Below are positions 25,606 to 34,265 of a stretch of 47,070 nt of DNA, in pieces. Origin of the DNA: an uncultured Bacteroidales bacterium (GTDB lineage Bacteria; Bacteroidota; Bacteroidia; Bacteroidales; Bacteroidaceae); NCBI GenBank assembly GCA_902763865.1, contig CACWTR010000017.1, positions 1-47,070 on the forward strand, in the 5' to 3' direction. The position numbers and the translations under genes are program-made. Within the stretch, counting starts at the first letter, position 1. Every line of letters starts with the position of its first letter. The notes under the pieces were generated by a model that worked only from the letters and a program-made list of their open reading frames with translations, searched no databases and was not told the DNA's origin.

Positions 25606-27411
25606 TTAGTATAATGGATAAATAATGTTAATAAGGACTAAGGTGACGGCCAGCAGGACAATGTGCAGGCAGATGCCCAATCGGGCAAAGTCGGTGAAGC
25701 GGAACGTGCCCGGGCCATAGATGAACATGTGGGTGCTGCTGCCAATGGGCGACGAAAAGCTGAAGGTGACGCACAGCATGAGCGACATGACAAACGGCAT
25801 CGGGTTGCATCCCAGCAGTTCAGCCTGCTGATACATAATGGGGAAGAAGATTGCACTGGCTCCGACGTCGCTGACAAACTCGCTGACGAAGGAAGCCAGG
25901 ACGCACATGACGACCAAGACGATGTAGGGGTCGCTGCCGCAGAGTTGCAGCACACCGGTGGCTATGGATTCTGCAATGCCTGTCTTTGAGATGGCAACCG
26001 AGATGACGACTATCGAACCGAGCGTAAGCAGCAGGTCCCATTCGATGTACTTGGTGACTTCCGACATGCGACAGCAGCCGGCCAGCAGCATGAGGCCGGC
26101 GGCCAGCATCGTAGCAGCCATGAGAGGCATGATGTGGAAGGACGAGATGATAAACATCATCACAAGGATAACGGCTGAAGTGACTGTCTTCGCACCAATC
26201 TGCGGAACGAAGTGGCTGTCGAAGAAGGAGAGTGAACGGTGGTTGCACTGTTCCAACTGGTCATCGCTCTTAGGCGGACATTCCAGCAGAAGTGTGTCGC
26301 CGGCCTCAAGGATAACCTCGCGCGGCTGTCCTTCTACACGGTGTCCCTGGCGAGCCACAGCCACGAGCGCCACGTTGTTCTTCTGCTCAAAATCGCACTG
26401 AGTCATAGAGAGCCCGATGAGGTCGCTGCCGAAGATGACGTAGGCTGTACGCATGCGGCGCTTGGTGTCGATGTCGTTGATGCTCCAGACGTGATGGTCG
26501 GCAGCAGCCAGGCCATGTGTGCGCTTCAGCTCCAGTATCTCATTTATTTGGCCTGCATAGATGAGCCTGTCGCCACCAAGAATCCACTCGTCCTCGGGCA
26601 CAGGCATGATAATCTCGCGGTCGAAACGTACAATCTCGACCAGCGAGCCGCCCTTGACATTGTAGAGGCCCGCATTGGCAACAGTCTCTCCGACTGCAGG
26701 GTTGTCGGTAGGCACAAGCAGCTCTACGGTATAGTCGCTGGTCGTCTCGAATGACTGCTCTGCCGTCTCGCGAGAAGGGATGAAGCGCTGCAGCAGAACG
26801 ACCATCGCAACGCCGATGACGGTCAGTATCAGACCGGGCACCAGAGGCTCGAACACATCGAGTGGCTTGCCCGTCTCTTTCAGATAGAGGCCGGCTATAA
26901 CCAAGTTAGAGGAATTACCCAGCAGCGTGCACATACCGCCGAGCGAGGCGGCATAACTCAATGGCATAAGGAGACGAGAAGGAGCTATGTTCAGTTTGAT
27001 AGACCATATCTTCACGGCATCAATCAACAGGAGTACGACGTTGACCGAATTCATCATAGCGGCCATAACAGTGGTAGGCAACATCAGGCGCAACATGGCT
27101 TTCCGGTAGGTCTTTGGGGTGCCAAGCACGTTCTTCGAGAGCCAATATAGCACACCGGTATGCAGGAGGCCGGCAATGATGATGGCATAGGCGCCATGAA
27201 TCACGACCGGTTCGCTGCCGAAGCCGGCCATGCCTTCCTCCTCCGTGACAACACCCGTGACGAGCAATATGGTCAGAGCACCCAGAAATGTCACCTCAAC
27301 GGGGATGCGCGAGCGGGCCATTACAATGAATATACCAACGATTGTCAAAAGGGTTATCCAGGCACTGACGCTTAAGCCCAGCATCGTCTGATCGAGGACA
27401 GAAGTAAACAT
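25606..27411 (-). CDS. SLC13/DASS-family transporter with TrkA-C domains
   Basis: A 601-residue inner-membrane protein. N-terminal membrane helices (1-215) include MLPTTVMAAMMNSVNVVLLLID, then two soluble TrkA-C (RCK_C) domains follow (about 225-400; VELLVPTDNPAVGETV and LECPPKSDDQ). A second block of helices to the C-terminus has VVISVAISKTGIAESIATGVL and the family-type SDVGASAIFFPI and SSPIGSSTHMFIYGPG. The family moves dicarboxylates, sulfate or other anions with Na+ or H+, and forms with TrkA-C inserts are often called SLC13 permeases. It is the first gene of a two-gene operon with a GH2 enzyme. A promoter lies at 27442-27472. Confidence 0.9.
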   Translation of the reverse strand: MFTSVLDQTMLGLSVSAWITLLTIVGIFIVMARSRIPVEVTFLGALTILLVTGVVTEEEGMAGFGSEPVVIHGAYAIIIAGLLHTGVLYWLSKNVLGTPKTYRKAMLRLMLPTTVMAAMMNSVNVVLLLIDAVKIWSIKLNIAPSRLLMPLSYAASLGGMCTLLGNSSNLVIAGLYLKETGKPLDVFEPLVPGLILTVIGVAMVVLLQRFIPSRETAEQSFETTSDYTVELLVPTDNPAVGETVANAGLYNVKGGSLVEIVRFDREIIMPVPEDEWILGGDRLIYAGQINEILELKRTHGLAAADHHVWSINDIDTKRRMRTAYVIFGSDLIGLSMTQCDFEQKNNVALVAVARQGHRVEGQPREVILEAGDTLLLECPPKSDDQLEQCNHRSLSFFDSHFVPQIGAKTVTSAVILVMMFIISSFHIMPLMAATMLAAGLMLLAGCCRMSEVTKYIEWDLLLTLGSIVVISVAISKTGIAESIATGVLQLCGSDPYIVLVVMCVLASFVSEFVSDVGASAIFFPIMYQQAELLGCNPMPFVMSLMLCVTFSFSSPIGSSTHMFIYGPGTFRFTDFARLGICLHIVLLAVTLVLINIIYPLY

Positions 27412-27441
27412 AATTGAAGTCGTATGTGCTTAAATTGGGGC

Positions 27442-27472
27442 CAAAGTTACGAAAAAAAAGAGACACGGCAAA
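27442..27472 (-). promoter_or_regulatory. Promoter of the SLC13-GH2 operon
   Basis: On the minus strand TTTG (plus CAAA 27469-27472), a 19-bp spacer and TAACTTTG (plus CAAAGTTA 27442-27449): a full match to the Bacteroidota consensus, about 31 bp before the ATG. Confidence 0.75.
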
Positions 27473-27560
27473 ATCATTCGGAATAAATCTTCTCGACTCC
27501 TTGCAGAGAACATCAATTTTACTTTCTCGGAATAACGTTTTACCAAACCCGAATGAACGG

Positions 27561-27591
27561 TTGTCCATTCTCTTCCCTTGTCTTAACTTTG
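27561..27591 (+). promoter_or_regulatory. Promoter of pdxST
   Basis: TTG (27561-27563), a 20-bp spacer and TAACTTTG (27584-27591). It fixes the pdxS start at ATG 27677, because the in-frame upstream ATG at 27599 would leave almost no leader. It is divergent from the SLC13 promoter 90 bp away. Confidence 0.7.
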
Positions 27592-27676
27592 CAGCGCGAT
27601 GAATCGAGCGACTATCCGATCATTCCGATTAGGAGGTTTTAACTATGTACTATACATTTTAATAAATTATTCAGAA

Positions 27677-28549
27677 ATGGAAGACAGAACTACATTGAAC
27701 CGCCAGTTGGCTCAGATGCTGAAGGGCGGCGTGATTATGGACGTGACGACTCCCGAGCAGGCACGCATCGCCGAGGCTGCCGGGGCATGTGCTGTTATGG
27801 CACTTGAGCGCATACCGGCAGACATCCGGGCTGCTGGGGGCGTGAGCCGCATGAGCGACCCCAAGATGATTCGAGGCATACAGGAAGCCGTCACGATTCC
27901 GGTGATGGCGAAGTGTCGCATTGGTCATTTCGCAGAGGCACAAATACTTGAAGCCATCGAGATTGACTACATCGATGAAAGCGAGGTGCTCTCTCCTGCC
28001 GATGACATCTACCACATCGACAAGCGCAAGTTCCGTGTGCCTTTCGTCTGCGGAGCTAAGGACTTGGGCGAAGCGTTGCGCCGCATCAACGAAGGTGCCA
28101 CGATGATACGCACGAAAGGTGAACCCGGCACAGGCGACATCATTCAGGCCGTGCGCCACATGCGACTGATGCAGAGCGAGATTCGCAGGCTCGTATCGCT
28201 TGCCGATGACGAACTCTACGAGGCGGCCAAACAACTGCGCGTTCCCTTCGAGCTGGTGCAATACGTACACCGCAACGGCAAGCTGCCCGTCGTGAATTTT
28301 GCAGCCGGTGGCGTGGCGACACCTGCCGACGCTGCCCTCATGATGCAGCTCGGGGCGGAAGGTGTCTTCGTAGGCAGCGGCATCTTCAAGAGCGGCAATC
28401 CCGAGAAGCGGGCACAGGCCATCGTGAAAGCTGTCACCAACTATGACAACCCGGCCATCCTTGCCGAACTCAGCGAGGACCTGGGCGAGGCTATGGTCGG
28501 CATCAACGAGAACGAGATACAACTGCTCATGGCTGAAAGGGGAAAGTAG
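27677..28549 (+). CDS. pdxS: Pyridoxal 5'-phosphate synthase, synthase subunit
   Basis: 290 residues from ATG 27677 ([18 protein letters not shown]); the longer frame from 27599 would add 26 residues absent from the family. PdxS makes PLP from ribose 5-phosphate, glyceraldehyde 3-phosphate and ammonia as a dodecamer. The conserved parts are all present: [42 protein letters not shown] with the first catalytic Lys, [11 protein letters not shown] with the second Lys, and [31 protein letters not shown]. pdxT follows with no gap, the two forming the complete DXP-independent B6 pathway. Confidence 0.97.
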   Translation: MEDRTTLNRQLAQMLKGGVIMDVTTPEQARIAEAAGACAVMALERIPADIRAAGGVSRMSDPKMIRGIQEAVTIPVMAKCRIGHFAEAQILEAIEIDYIDESEVLSPADDIYHIDKRKFRVPFVCGAKDLGEALRRINEGATMIRTKGEPGTGDIIQAVRHMRLMQSEIRRLVSLADDELYEAAKQLRVPFELVQYVHRNGKLPVVNFAAGGVATPADAALMMQLGAEGVFVGSGIFKSGNPEKRAQAIVKAVTNYDNPAILAELSEDLGEAMVGINENEIQLLMAERGK

Positions 28550-29122
28550 ATGAAGATTGCCATACTTGCTCTTCAAGGAGCCTTTGCCGAGCACGAACAG
28601 ATGCTCAAGCATCTTGGAACTGACACGACGTTCATCAGGAACTTAACAGATTGGACCCACTTCATATCTTCCTCCCTTGAGGGGATGAGAGGGGTACTGT
28701 TCCCCGGGGGAGAGAGCACAGCAATGATGCGTATCATGAAGGACGAAGGACTGTTCAATCCAATCTGTGAAGCTATCCTTGGGGACATGCCAGTCCTCGG
28801 CACCTGTGCAGGTCTCATCTTGCTCGACAGGGACCACCTCGACGTGATGGACATTCTGGCTAAGCGCAATGCCTATGGCCGACAGTTAGGAAGCTTCTGT
28901 ACTGAGGAAGAGTTCAAAGGCATTGGCCGCGTGCCCATGACCTTCATCCGCGCTCCCTACATCGAAGAGGCCGGCCCGGAGGTTGAGATTCTTGCCCATG
29001 TTGATGGGAAAGCCGTGGCAGCAAGGCAAAGGAATATGCTCGTCACGGCTTTCCACCCCGAGCTGACCGACGACACGCGCATCCATGAATTGTTCCTCAA
29101 GATGGTAAAGGCGGAAGCGTGA
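28550..29122 (+). CDS. pdxT: Pyridoxal 5'-phosphate synthase, glutaminase subunit
   Basis: A 190-residue class-I glutamine amidotransferase that feeds ammonia to PdxS. The nucleophile Cys is in VLGTCAGLILL, the oxyanion-type loop is FPGGESTAMMR, and the His-x-Glu pair is in TAFHPELTDD. The ATG directly follows the pdxS stop. The stretch SSSLEGMRG before FPGGES is coded by a GC-rich hairpin-type sequence (28671-28695) that looks like a remnant insertion; the protein is otherwise of normal length. Confidence 0.96.
   Translation: MKIAILALQGAFAEHEQMLKHLGTDTTFIRNLTDWTHFISSSLEGMRGVLFPGGESTAMMRIMKDEGLFNPICEAILGDMPVLGTCAGLILLDRDHLDVMDILAKRNAYGRQLGSFCTEEEFKGIGRVPMTFIRAPYIEEAGPEVEILAHVDGKAVAARQRNMLVTAFHPELTDDTRIHELFLKMVKAEA
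28671..28695 (+). repeat. CCTCCCTTGAGGGG hairpin element in pdxT
   Basis: CCTCCCTTGAGGGG followed by ATGAGAGGGG has the form of the C/G-rich hairpin elements seen in mutS2 and the ThiD/AraC gene. It is in frame in a loop before the conserved FPGGES motif. Confidence 0.45.
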
Positions 29123-29198
29123 AGTCTTCGTGTGGATATTTTTACGTATGAAATAACGAAAATACAGTGAACTTATAGGAGAAAACAAATAAAAAACT

Positions 29199-29206
29199 TA
29201 CCTTTG
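29199..29206 (+). promoter_or_regulatory. -7 box of the C10 peptidase operon
   Basis: TACCTTTG at 29199-29206 matches the Bacteroidota -7 element; no clear -33 TTTG is seen. The leader to the ATG at 29236 would be about 23 nt. Confidence 0.55.
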
Positions 29207-29235
29207 CACTCAAGAATTGATTTGCAACAGAAACA

Positions 29236-31980
29236 ATGATAGTTAGTATGAAGAAAAAGAGACTTATATCAAGAGTGGCAATGATACTGACATTCGCTGC
29301 CGTTGGCATGAGCGTCTGGGCCGAAGAAGTGACAGAGGAACAAGCACTGGAACAGGCACAGCAGTTTGTGTCGAGCCACAACAGGAGGAGGTCGGCCCCG
29401 ACCGTGAAGTCAGCCCCGACCGTGGAGTCGGCGGGCCAAGTGAGCGGCCTCTACGTGTTCAACGTGAATGGCAATGGCGGCTTCGTCATCGTCTCAAACG
29501 ATGACCAGACCGTGCCCATCCTCGGCTTTAGCGAGAGTGGCAGCATCAACCCCGATGAGCTGCCCGACAACATGCGTGCGTGGCTACAGGGCTATGCCGA
29601 CCAGATAGCCTGGCTGCAGAACAATAGTAGTGTGGGGAGCAAAGGAAGCAACAGGTCGCGGGCGCCACGTCGAGCTGCCATGACGGCCATCGCGCCGCTC
29701 GTCCAGACGAACTGGAACCAGGGCAGGCCGTACAACGACCAGTGTCCGACGATTGACGACACCCGGACGGTGACGGGCTGTGTGGCCACCACCGTGGCAC
29801 AGTTGATGTACTATCACAAATGGCCTAAGACAGCCTGCGCGCCCCTGAGTGGCTACACCACGACGACGAAGGACAAGAACAAGAACTCCCACGAACTGAC
29901 CGTCAGCAGCCTCGATGCCACAACCTTCGCCTGGGACAAGATGATAGCCAACTATACACCCGTGAACCCCGAAACCGGCAGGCTCTATCTCGCCGGCACA
30001 GAGGAACAGCAACAAGCCGTGGCTACACTGATGCTCTACTGCGGCACGGCACTACAGATGAGCTATGGGCTGGGGGCCAACGGCGGTTCGGCTGCTTACG
30101 GCGAGGCCATCCCCTACGCACTGAAGTCCTGCTTCGGCTACGACGGCGGCATCCAACATTGCTACCGCAAGAACTACAGCTACGAGGCATGGGTGGACCT
30201 CATCTACAGCGAGCTGGAAGCCAGTCGGCCCGTAGCCCTCGGCGGCCAGAGTACCGGCGGCGGACATTCGTTCATCTGCGACGGCTACAAGTACGACGAT
30301 GCCGACTACTTCCACATCAACTGGGGATGGGCCGGCATCAGCGACGGATACTTCCCGCTCTCGGTGCTGAATCCCGACGAGCAGGGCGTAGGCGGCTCGT
30401 CGTCGCTCGACGGTTACAGCTTTGGGCAAGACGCCGTCATTGGCATACAGCGGCCCGTCAGCGGCAATGCCGACTACTGCCTCTCGCTGGAAGGGCTGCA
30501 ATTTGGCTCTCCCGACGAAGCTGCAGCCAGCAGCAAGACTTACGTCCGCGACGGTGAGACGCGCGCCTTCACCGGCATCAGCCTCTACTACGACACATGG
30601 AACTACAACTATGGCAACAACGCATACGACGTAACCGTGCAACTGGTGGACGGCAGCGGCAATACGGTGCAGACGTTTGGCGGCCAAGAGAACCAGACGA
30701 TGGCATGGAACGAACATATCAGCGCCACCCTCACCGACCTCAGCATACCCGGCACGGTGGCCGACGGCACCTATTATATCAAGGTGAAGAGCCGGCCCAC
30801 TGACAGCAGCGATTGGCAGGAATGCTTCGACGGCGATGCCTACAAACTGACAGCCACCATCAGCGGCAACAATCTGACCATCGGCGTTCCCATCCCGGCT
30901 AACGTCACCCCGGCAAACGTCTCATTCGCTGTCACCGGCGAATCCTCTACAGGCTCTGAGCAGACGGTGACCGCCACCGTCACCGGCGGAACGGGTGACT
31001 ATTCGGGCGACCTCGTGCTGCGCGTCAACGGCAGTGCCGTCATGGGGCAGATTGCCCATATCCCAGCGGGCGAGAATGTAAAACTGACCTTCTCCTATAT
31101 TCCCTCGTATGTCGGTGACAACACGCTCACCCTCTGGACGAATCACAGCAGCGGCACACAGATAACGGGCTCTGAAACAGTGAACATAAGCACCCTCATC
31201 ATCGACAACAACGGTTCAAATAACACCAGTCTGATAGGGAAGAACGATGGGAGCACGACGAATGTCAAACTTGCCGGGCGTACACTCTACAAGGACGGCA
31301 AATGGAACACACTGTGTCTGCCTTTCAACTTGACTATAGAGGGTTCTCCCCTCGAGGGAGCCACCGCCATGACAATGGATGTGGAAAGCATGGAGAGCGA
31401 CGGCGTGACCTATAAGACACGCTTCGACAACGACGGCACGCTCTATCTGAATTTCGTCTCGTCCACCACCCTCACTGCCGGCACACCGTATATCATCAAG
31501 TGGGACAAGGCCGATGGCTACGACGAGGACAGCGAGGACACACGCGACATCACCGAGCCTGTGTTCACCGACGTGACACTCAGTAAAGGTTTCAACGACA
31601 TCGGAAGCAACGACGGCAAGGTTTCGTTCCAGGGGCGCTACACTGCCTGGACCTACTCGACAGAGGAGAAGAGCACCCTCCTGATGGGCGCTGACAACAC
31701 TCTATACTATCCGCAACCTGACCTCACCGACCCCGAAAACCCGAAATATCCCAGCATCGGTGCCTGCCGGGCATACTTTGAGCTCAGCAATGTTGCCCCC
31801 GTCCGCGCCTTCGTACTCAACTTCGACGACGAAGAGCCCACCTCCATAAACGAAATAGTAAATGGTAAATCATCAAATGGTAAATCCGCTTGGTACACGC
31901 TTGACGGTCGCCAACTGAGTGGCAAGCCCTCGCAGAGCGGCATATACATCCGCGGAGGCAAGAAAATTGTAATTAAGTAA
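29236..31980 (+). CDS. Secreted C10-family cysteine peptidase (streptopain-like)
   Basis: 914 residues; an ATG at 29248 (MKKKRLISRVAMILTFAAVG) would give a tidier signal peptide and is equally possible. After the signal comes a Spi-type propeptide (about 25-150; NGNGGFVIVSNDDQTVPILGF). The C10 catalytic domain has Cys182 in GCVATTVAQLMYYHKWP and His344 in GGGHSFICDGY, followed by HINWGWAGISDGYF. Then come beta-rich domains of about 500 residues and a C-terminal segment, AWYTLDGRQLSGKPSQSGIY ending GGKKIVIK, like the type IX secretion sorting tails of Prevotella. Two AATGGTAAAT repeats (31860-31885) code the NGKSSNGKS linker just before that tail. A 64-residue peptide gene follows 12 bp later. 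Confidence 0.93.
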   Translation: MIVSMKKKRLISRVAMILTFAAVGMSVWAEEVTEEQALEQAQQFVSSHNRRRSAPTVKSAPTVESAGQVSGLYVFNVNGNGGFVIVSNDDQTVPILGFSESGSINPDELPDNMRAWLQGYADQIAWLQNNSSVGSKGSNRSRAPRRAAMTAIAPLVQTNWNQGRPYNDQCPTIDDTRTVTGCVATTVAQLMYYHKWPKTACAPLSGYTTTTKDKNKNSHELTVSSLDATTFAWDKMIANYTPVNPETGRLYLAGTEEQQQAVATLMLYCGTALQMSYGLGANGGSAAYGEAIPYALKSCFGYDGGIQHCYRKNYSYEAWVDLIYSELEASRPVALGGQSTGGGHSFICDGYKYDDADYFHINWGWAGISDGYFPLSVLNPDEQGVGGSSSLDGYSFGQDAVIGIQRPVSGNADYCLSLEGLQFGSPDEAAASSKTYVRDGETRAFTGISLYYDTWNYNYGNNAYDVTVQLVDGSGNTVQTFGGQENQTMAWNEHISATLTDLSIPGTVADGTYYIKVKSRPTDSSDWQECFDGDAYKLTATISGNNLTIGVPIPANVTPANVSFAVTGESSTGSEQTVTATVTGGTGDYSGDLVLRVNGSAVMGQIAHIPAGENVKLTFSYIPSYVGDNTLTLWTNHSSGTQITGSETVNISTLIIDNNGSNNTSLIGKNDGSTTNVKLAGRTLYKDGKWNTLCLPFNLTIEGSPLEGATAMTMDVESMESDGVTYKTRFDNDGTLYLNFVSSTTLTAGTPYIIKWDKADGYDEDSEDTRDITEPVFTDVTLSKGFNDIGSNDGKVSFQGRYTAWTYSTEEKSTLLMGADNTLYYPQPDLTDPENPKYPSIGACRAYFELSNVAPVRAFVLNFDDEEPTSINEIVNGKSSNGKSAWYTLDGRQLSGKPSQSGIYIRGGKKIVIK

Positions 31981-31992
31981 AATTCCACTGAT

Positions 31993-32187
31993 ATGAACAA
32001 GAGAACTTATCTGCAACCCCAGTTGCACATCGTGATAATCCATCAGGCTCAGATGCTCTGTGGCAGCAGTCAAGTCAGCTCCGTCAACAGCAATCTCACC
32101 GGTGACGATGCCATCAACTACGGCGGTGGCTCCTCCGGCCCGGCCCGTGCCCGCAGCTACGGCGGCACAGACTGGGAAGAATGGTAG
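31993..32187 (+). CDS. Small peptide with conserved-looking head and Gly/Ser/Arg-rich tail
   Basis: A 64-residue protein that begins MNKRTYLQPQLHIVIIHQAQ, then has MLCGSSQVSSVNSNL and ends in a Gly-Gly-Gly-Ser-Ser-Gly / Ala-Arg-Ala-Arg run and an acidic-aromatic WEEW. It has no normal signal peptide. The pattern Y-x-x-P followed by a beta-type stretch, M-L-x-G-S and a variable Gly-rich C-terminus resembles many small unannotated Prevotella proteins that I recall next to C10 peptidases; that is from memory. Its place 12 bp after the peptidase suggests co-expression and perhaps that it is a substrate, inhibitor or precursor peptide. The function is unknown. Confidence 0.75.
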   Translation: MNKRTYLQPQLHIVIIHQAQMLCGSSQVSSVNSNLTGDDAINYGGGSSGPARARSYGGTDWEEW

Positions 32188-32236
32188 CAATGAAAATAGT
32201 GTGACGGGAGAAGATAAAATCCGGAAGAATACGACA

Positions 32237-32334
32237 CAAAAGTTATTTTCATGACGTGAAAATCAATTTTCACGTCATGAAAATAGATTTTCAAACCATG
32301 AAAATTAATTTTCAAAGTTTGAAAATAACTTTTG
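32237..32334. repeat. 21-bp-period palindromic array (locus C)
   Basis: Four contiguous 21-bp units at 32245-32265, 32266-32286, 32287-32307 and 32308-32328, each of the form ATTTTCA-N5-TGAAAAT-NN. The centres are TGACG, CGTCA, AACCA and AAGTT; units 1 and 2 are reverse complements of each other. The whole array is itself palindromic: CAAAAGTTATTTTCA (32237-32251) and TGAAAATAACTTTTG (32320-32334) form a perfect 15-bp pair. It lies in the gap between the small peptide gene and the convergent RNase G gene (32188-32379). No open frame fits. Confidence 0.9.
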
Positions 32335-32379
32335 GATTACGTTGATTAACCCCAAGGACCAAGTTGGGGAAAAGTTTGG

Positions 32380-33960
32380 TCAACGGATTTCGACCTCTTC
32401 CTTCATGTCGATTTCCTGCCCGTCCTTGTCGTAGAACTCATACTGGAGGAAAGCGAGTTTCTGGCTGGGAATGACCTTCACGCCGAGACCATAGCGGAAC
32501 TGCCACTTGAGCCGCAGGCTGACAAGTCCCTGGTTCAAGTAGGCTGCCACGTAGGGATGGACGTGGAGGGTGAACTGCTTCATGCCGAGCCGGTAGTAGA
32601 GGAACTTGATTTTCCCTTCCAGCACTTTGTGGAAGAGGAAGCTGCTCTTGATGCTGCCGGTGCCGTGACACGTGGGACATGCCTCCTCGACGGCTACGTC
32701 CATGACGGGACGCACCCTCTGACGGGTAATTTGCATGAGACAGAACTTGCTGAGGGGAAGAATGTTGTGACGGGCACGGTCGCGCTTCATCAGCTCGCAC
32801 ATGTGTTCGTAGAGCTTCTGGCGATCCTCGGCCAACTTCATGTCGATGAAGTCAACGACGATGATGCCTCCCATGTCGCGGAGGCGAAGCTGGCGGGCGA
32901 GTTCGTCGGCAGCCCCTAAGTTGACCTCCAGGGCATTGGCTTCCTGGCTATCCTTGTTGCGAGTCCGGTTGCCGCTATTGACATCGACCACATGAAGGGC
33001 TTCTGTGTGTTCGATGATAAGGTAGGCTCCATGCTTGTAGGAGACAGTCTTGCCGAAGCCGGACTTTATCTGACGGGTGATGTCGAAGTTGTCGAAGATG
33101 GGCAGACTGCCCTTGTAGAGCTTGACGACACCGACGCGGTCCGGTGCAATGAGGCCGACGTAGTCGTGCACCTCGCGATAGATGTCCTCGTTGTTGACAT
33201 AGATATTCTCGAAGCTCGGGTTGAAGAGGTCGCGCAACATGGCTACGGCTCTGCTCGTCTCCTCATAGACGAGTGCGGGCAGTTCCTTGGCTCCTTGCAC
33301 CTTGCGCAGAATGCTTTCCCATCTCGCCACGAGGACTTTCATCTCGGCATCCAGCTCGCTGGTGCGCTTGCCCTCGGCCACCGTGCGGACGATGATGCCG
33401 CAGTTCTTGGGCTTGATGCTCTCTATGACCTGCTTGAGGCGGGCACGCTCGGCACTGCTCTTGATTTTGGTGGAAACCGAGACTTTGTCGCCGAAGGGGG
33501 TAAAGACGAGGAATCGTCCGGGGAAGGAAAGCTCGCAGGTCAGGCGCGGGCCTTTCGTGCTGATGGGTTCCTTCACAATCTGGACGAGCACCTCCTGCCC
33601 CTGTTGCAGGGTGGTCTGCACGCTGCCGTCCTTCGGCATGTCGGGCAGCACGGAAGCCTTCTCGAAGGGGTAGAGGTTCTTGCGGTCGCTCTGTACCTGC
33701 TTGAGGTACTTGGCGTAGGTGGCGAACTGCGTCCCAAGGTCGAGGTAATGCAGGAAAGCATCGCGCTCGTGGCCGACATTGACGAAGCAGGCATTCAGGC
33801 CGGGCATGAGCTTGTGCACCTTAGCCAGATACACGTTGCCCACAGAGTAGGATACGCTCTGCTGCTCTTCCTGATATTCTGCCAGTCGCTTGTCTTCGGT
33901 CAGCGCAATAGCGATTTTCTTCGGCTGAACGTCGATGTATAGTTCGCTTGTTACTTCCAT
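32380..33960 (-). CDS. rng: Ribonuclease G/E family protein
   Basis: A 526-residue endoribonuclease. An N-terminal S1 domain lies at about 40-130 (VGNVYLAKVHKLMPGLNACFVNVG), then the RNase H-like and DNase I-like core with VDVNSGNRTRNKD (about 325) and MGGIIVVDFIDM (about 365; catalytic Asp), and the zinc-link CPTCHGTGSI (about 425-435). The length matches RNase G and lacks the long C-terminal scaffold of E. coli RNase E. It processes rRNA and decays mRNA. Upstream on the same strand is a 29-residue ribosomal-type gene, with an intrinsic-type hairpin between the two (33976-34009). Expression of rng may therefore depend on read-through. Confidence 0.95.
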   Translation of the reverse strand: MEVTSELYIDVQPKKIAIALTEDKRLAEYQEEQQSVSYSVGNVYLAKVHKLMPGLNACFVNVGHERDAFLHYLDLGTQFATYAKYLKQVQSDRKNLYPFEKASVLPDMPKDGSVQTTLQQGQEVLVQIVKEPISTKGPRLTCELSFPGRFLVFTPFGDKVSVSTKIKSSAERARLKQVIESIKPKNCGIIVRTVAEGKRTSELDAEMKVLVARWESILRKVQGAKELPALVYEETSRAVAMLRDLFNPSFENIYVNNEDIYREVHDYVGLIAPDRVGVVKLYKGSLPIFDNFDITRQIKSGFGKTVSYKHGAYLIIEHTEALHVVDVNSGNRTRNKDSQEANALEVNLGAADELARQLRLRDMGGIIVVDFIDMKLAEDRQKLYEHMCELMKRDRARHNILPLSKFCLMQITRQRVRPVMDVAVEEACPTCHGTGSIKSSFLFHKVLEGKIKFLYYRLGMKQFTLHVHPYVAAYLNQGLVSLRLKWQFRYGLGVKVIPSQKLAFLQYEFYDKDGQEIDMKEEVEIR

Positions 33961-33973
33961 TCCTGTTTTCTAC

Positions 33974-34009
33974 AAAAAAGGTGACAGGATTGGGGTGCTG
34001 TCACCTTTT
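33974..34009 (-). terminator. Intrinsic terminator or attenuator between the 29-residue gene and rng
   Basis: On the minus strand AAAAGGTGACAG (plus 33998-34009 reversed) pairs perfectly over 12 bp with CTGTCACCTTTT (plus 33976-33987 reversed) around a 10-nt loop, and the T run continues (plus-strand A from 33974). It lies about 20 bp after the small ribosomal-type gene and ends about 15 bp before the RNase G ATG, so it sits in the rng leader. Confidence 0.85.
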
Positions 34010-34029
34010 ATGTCTGAGAAAAAGTCTTT

Positions 34030-34119
34030 TTACTTGCTCTTATGCCTGTTCTTTCTCAGTCTCTTCTTACGTTTGTGAGTGGACATCTTGTGTCTCTTAT
34101 GCTTCTTTCCGTTTGGCAT
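34030..34119 (-). CDS. 29-residue basic ribosomal-type protein (AURKAIP1/COX24, mS38-like)
   Basis: A very short frame reading MPNGKKHKRHKMSTHKRKKR then LRKNRHKSK and stop. More than half of the residues are Lys, Arg or His. The repeated H-K-x-K-K-R-x-R-K pattern matches the AURKAIP1/COX24 domain known from mitochondrial ribosomal protein mS38 and from tiny Bacteroidota proteins usually encoded next to RNase G. It is probably a ribosomal protein that is easily missed because of its size. A -7 box TACCTTTG (plus CAAAGGTA 34173-34180) lies about 55 bp upstream of the ATG. Confidence 0.8.
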   Translation of the reverse strand: MPNGKKHKRHKMSTHKRKKRLRKNRHKSK

Positions 34120-34172
34120 AATTTTGTATATTTATGGTTAGTACTATTATGAGTTTACACCTTTTCGGACTG

Positions 34173-34180
34173 CAAAGGTA
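34173..34180 (-). promoter_or_regulatory. -7 box of the small ribosomal-type gene and rng
   Basis: Plus-strand CAAAGGTA gives TACCTTTG on the minus strand. No good -33 element is seen at 19-21 bp. The divergent mutY -7 box is 86 bp away. Confidence 0.55.
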
Positions 34181-34265
34181 CGACTATTTTTTCAAAGCTG
34201 AAAGCTTTCGGCCTATTTTTATTGAAAAAATTTCTTCTCACTGCATTATTAACGTCAAAATTGTG

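Noticed and set aside
27599-27676. N-terminal extension of pdxS from ATG 27599
   Set aside because: The ATG lies only 8 bp after the -7 box, and the 26 added residues are not part of the PdxS family; the start at 27677 fits.
31340-31362. CCCCTCGAGGG-type hairpin in the C10 peptidase gene
   Set aside because: It is short and the surrounding protein (EGSPLEGATAMTM) is plausible for these beta-domains, so it cannot be separated from normal coding sequence.
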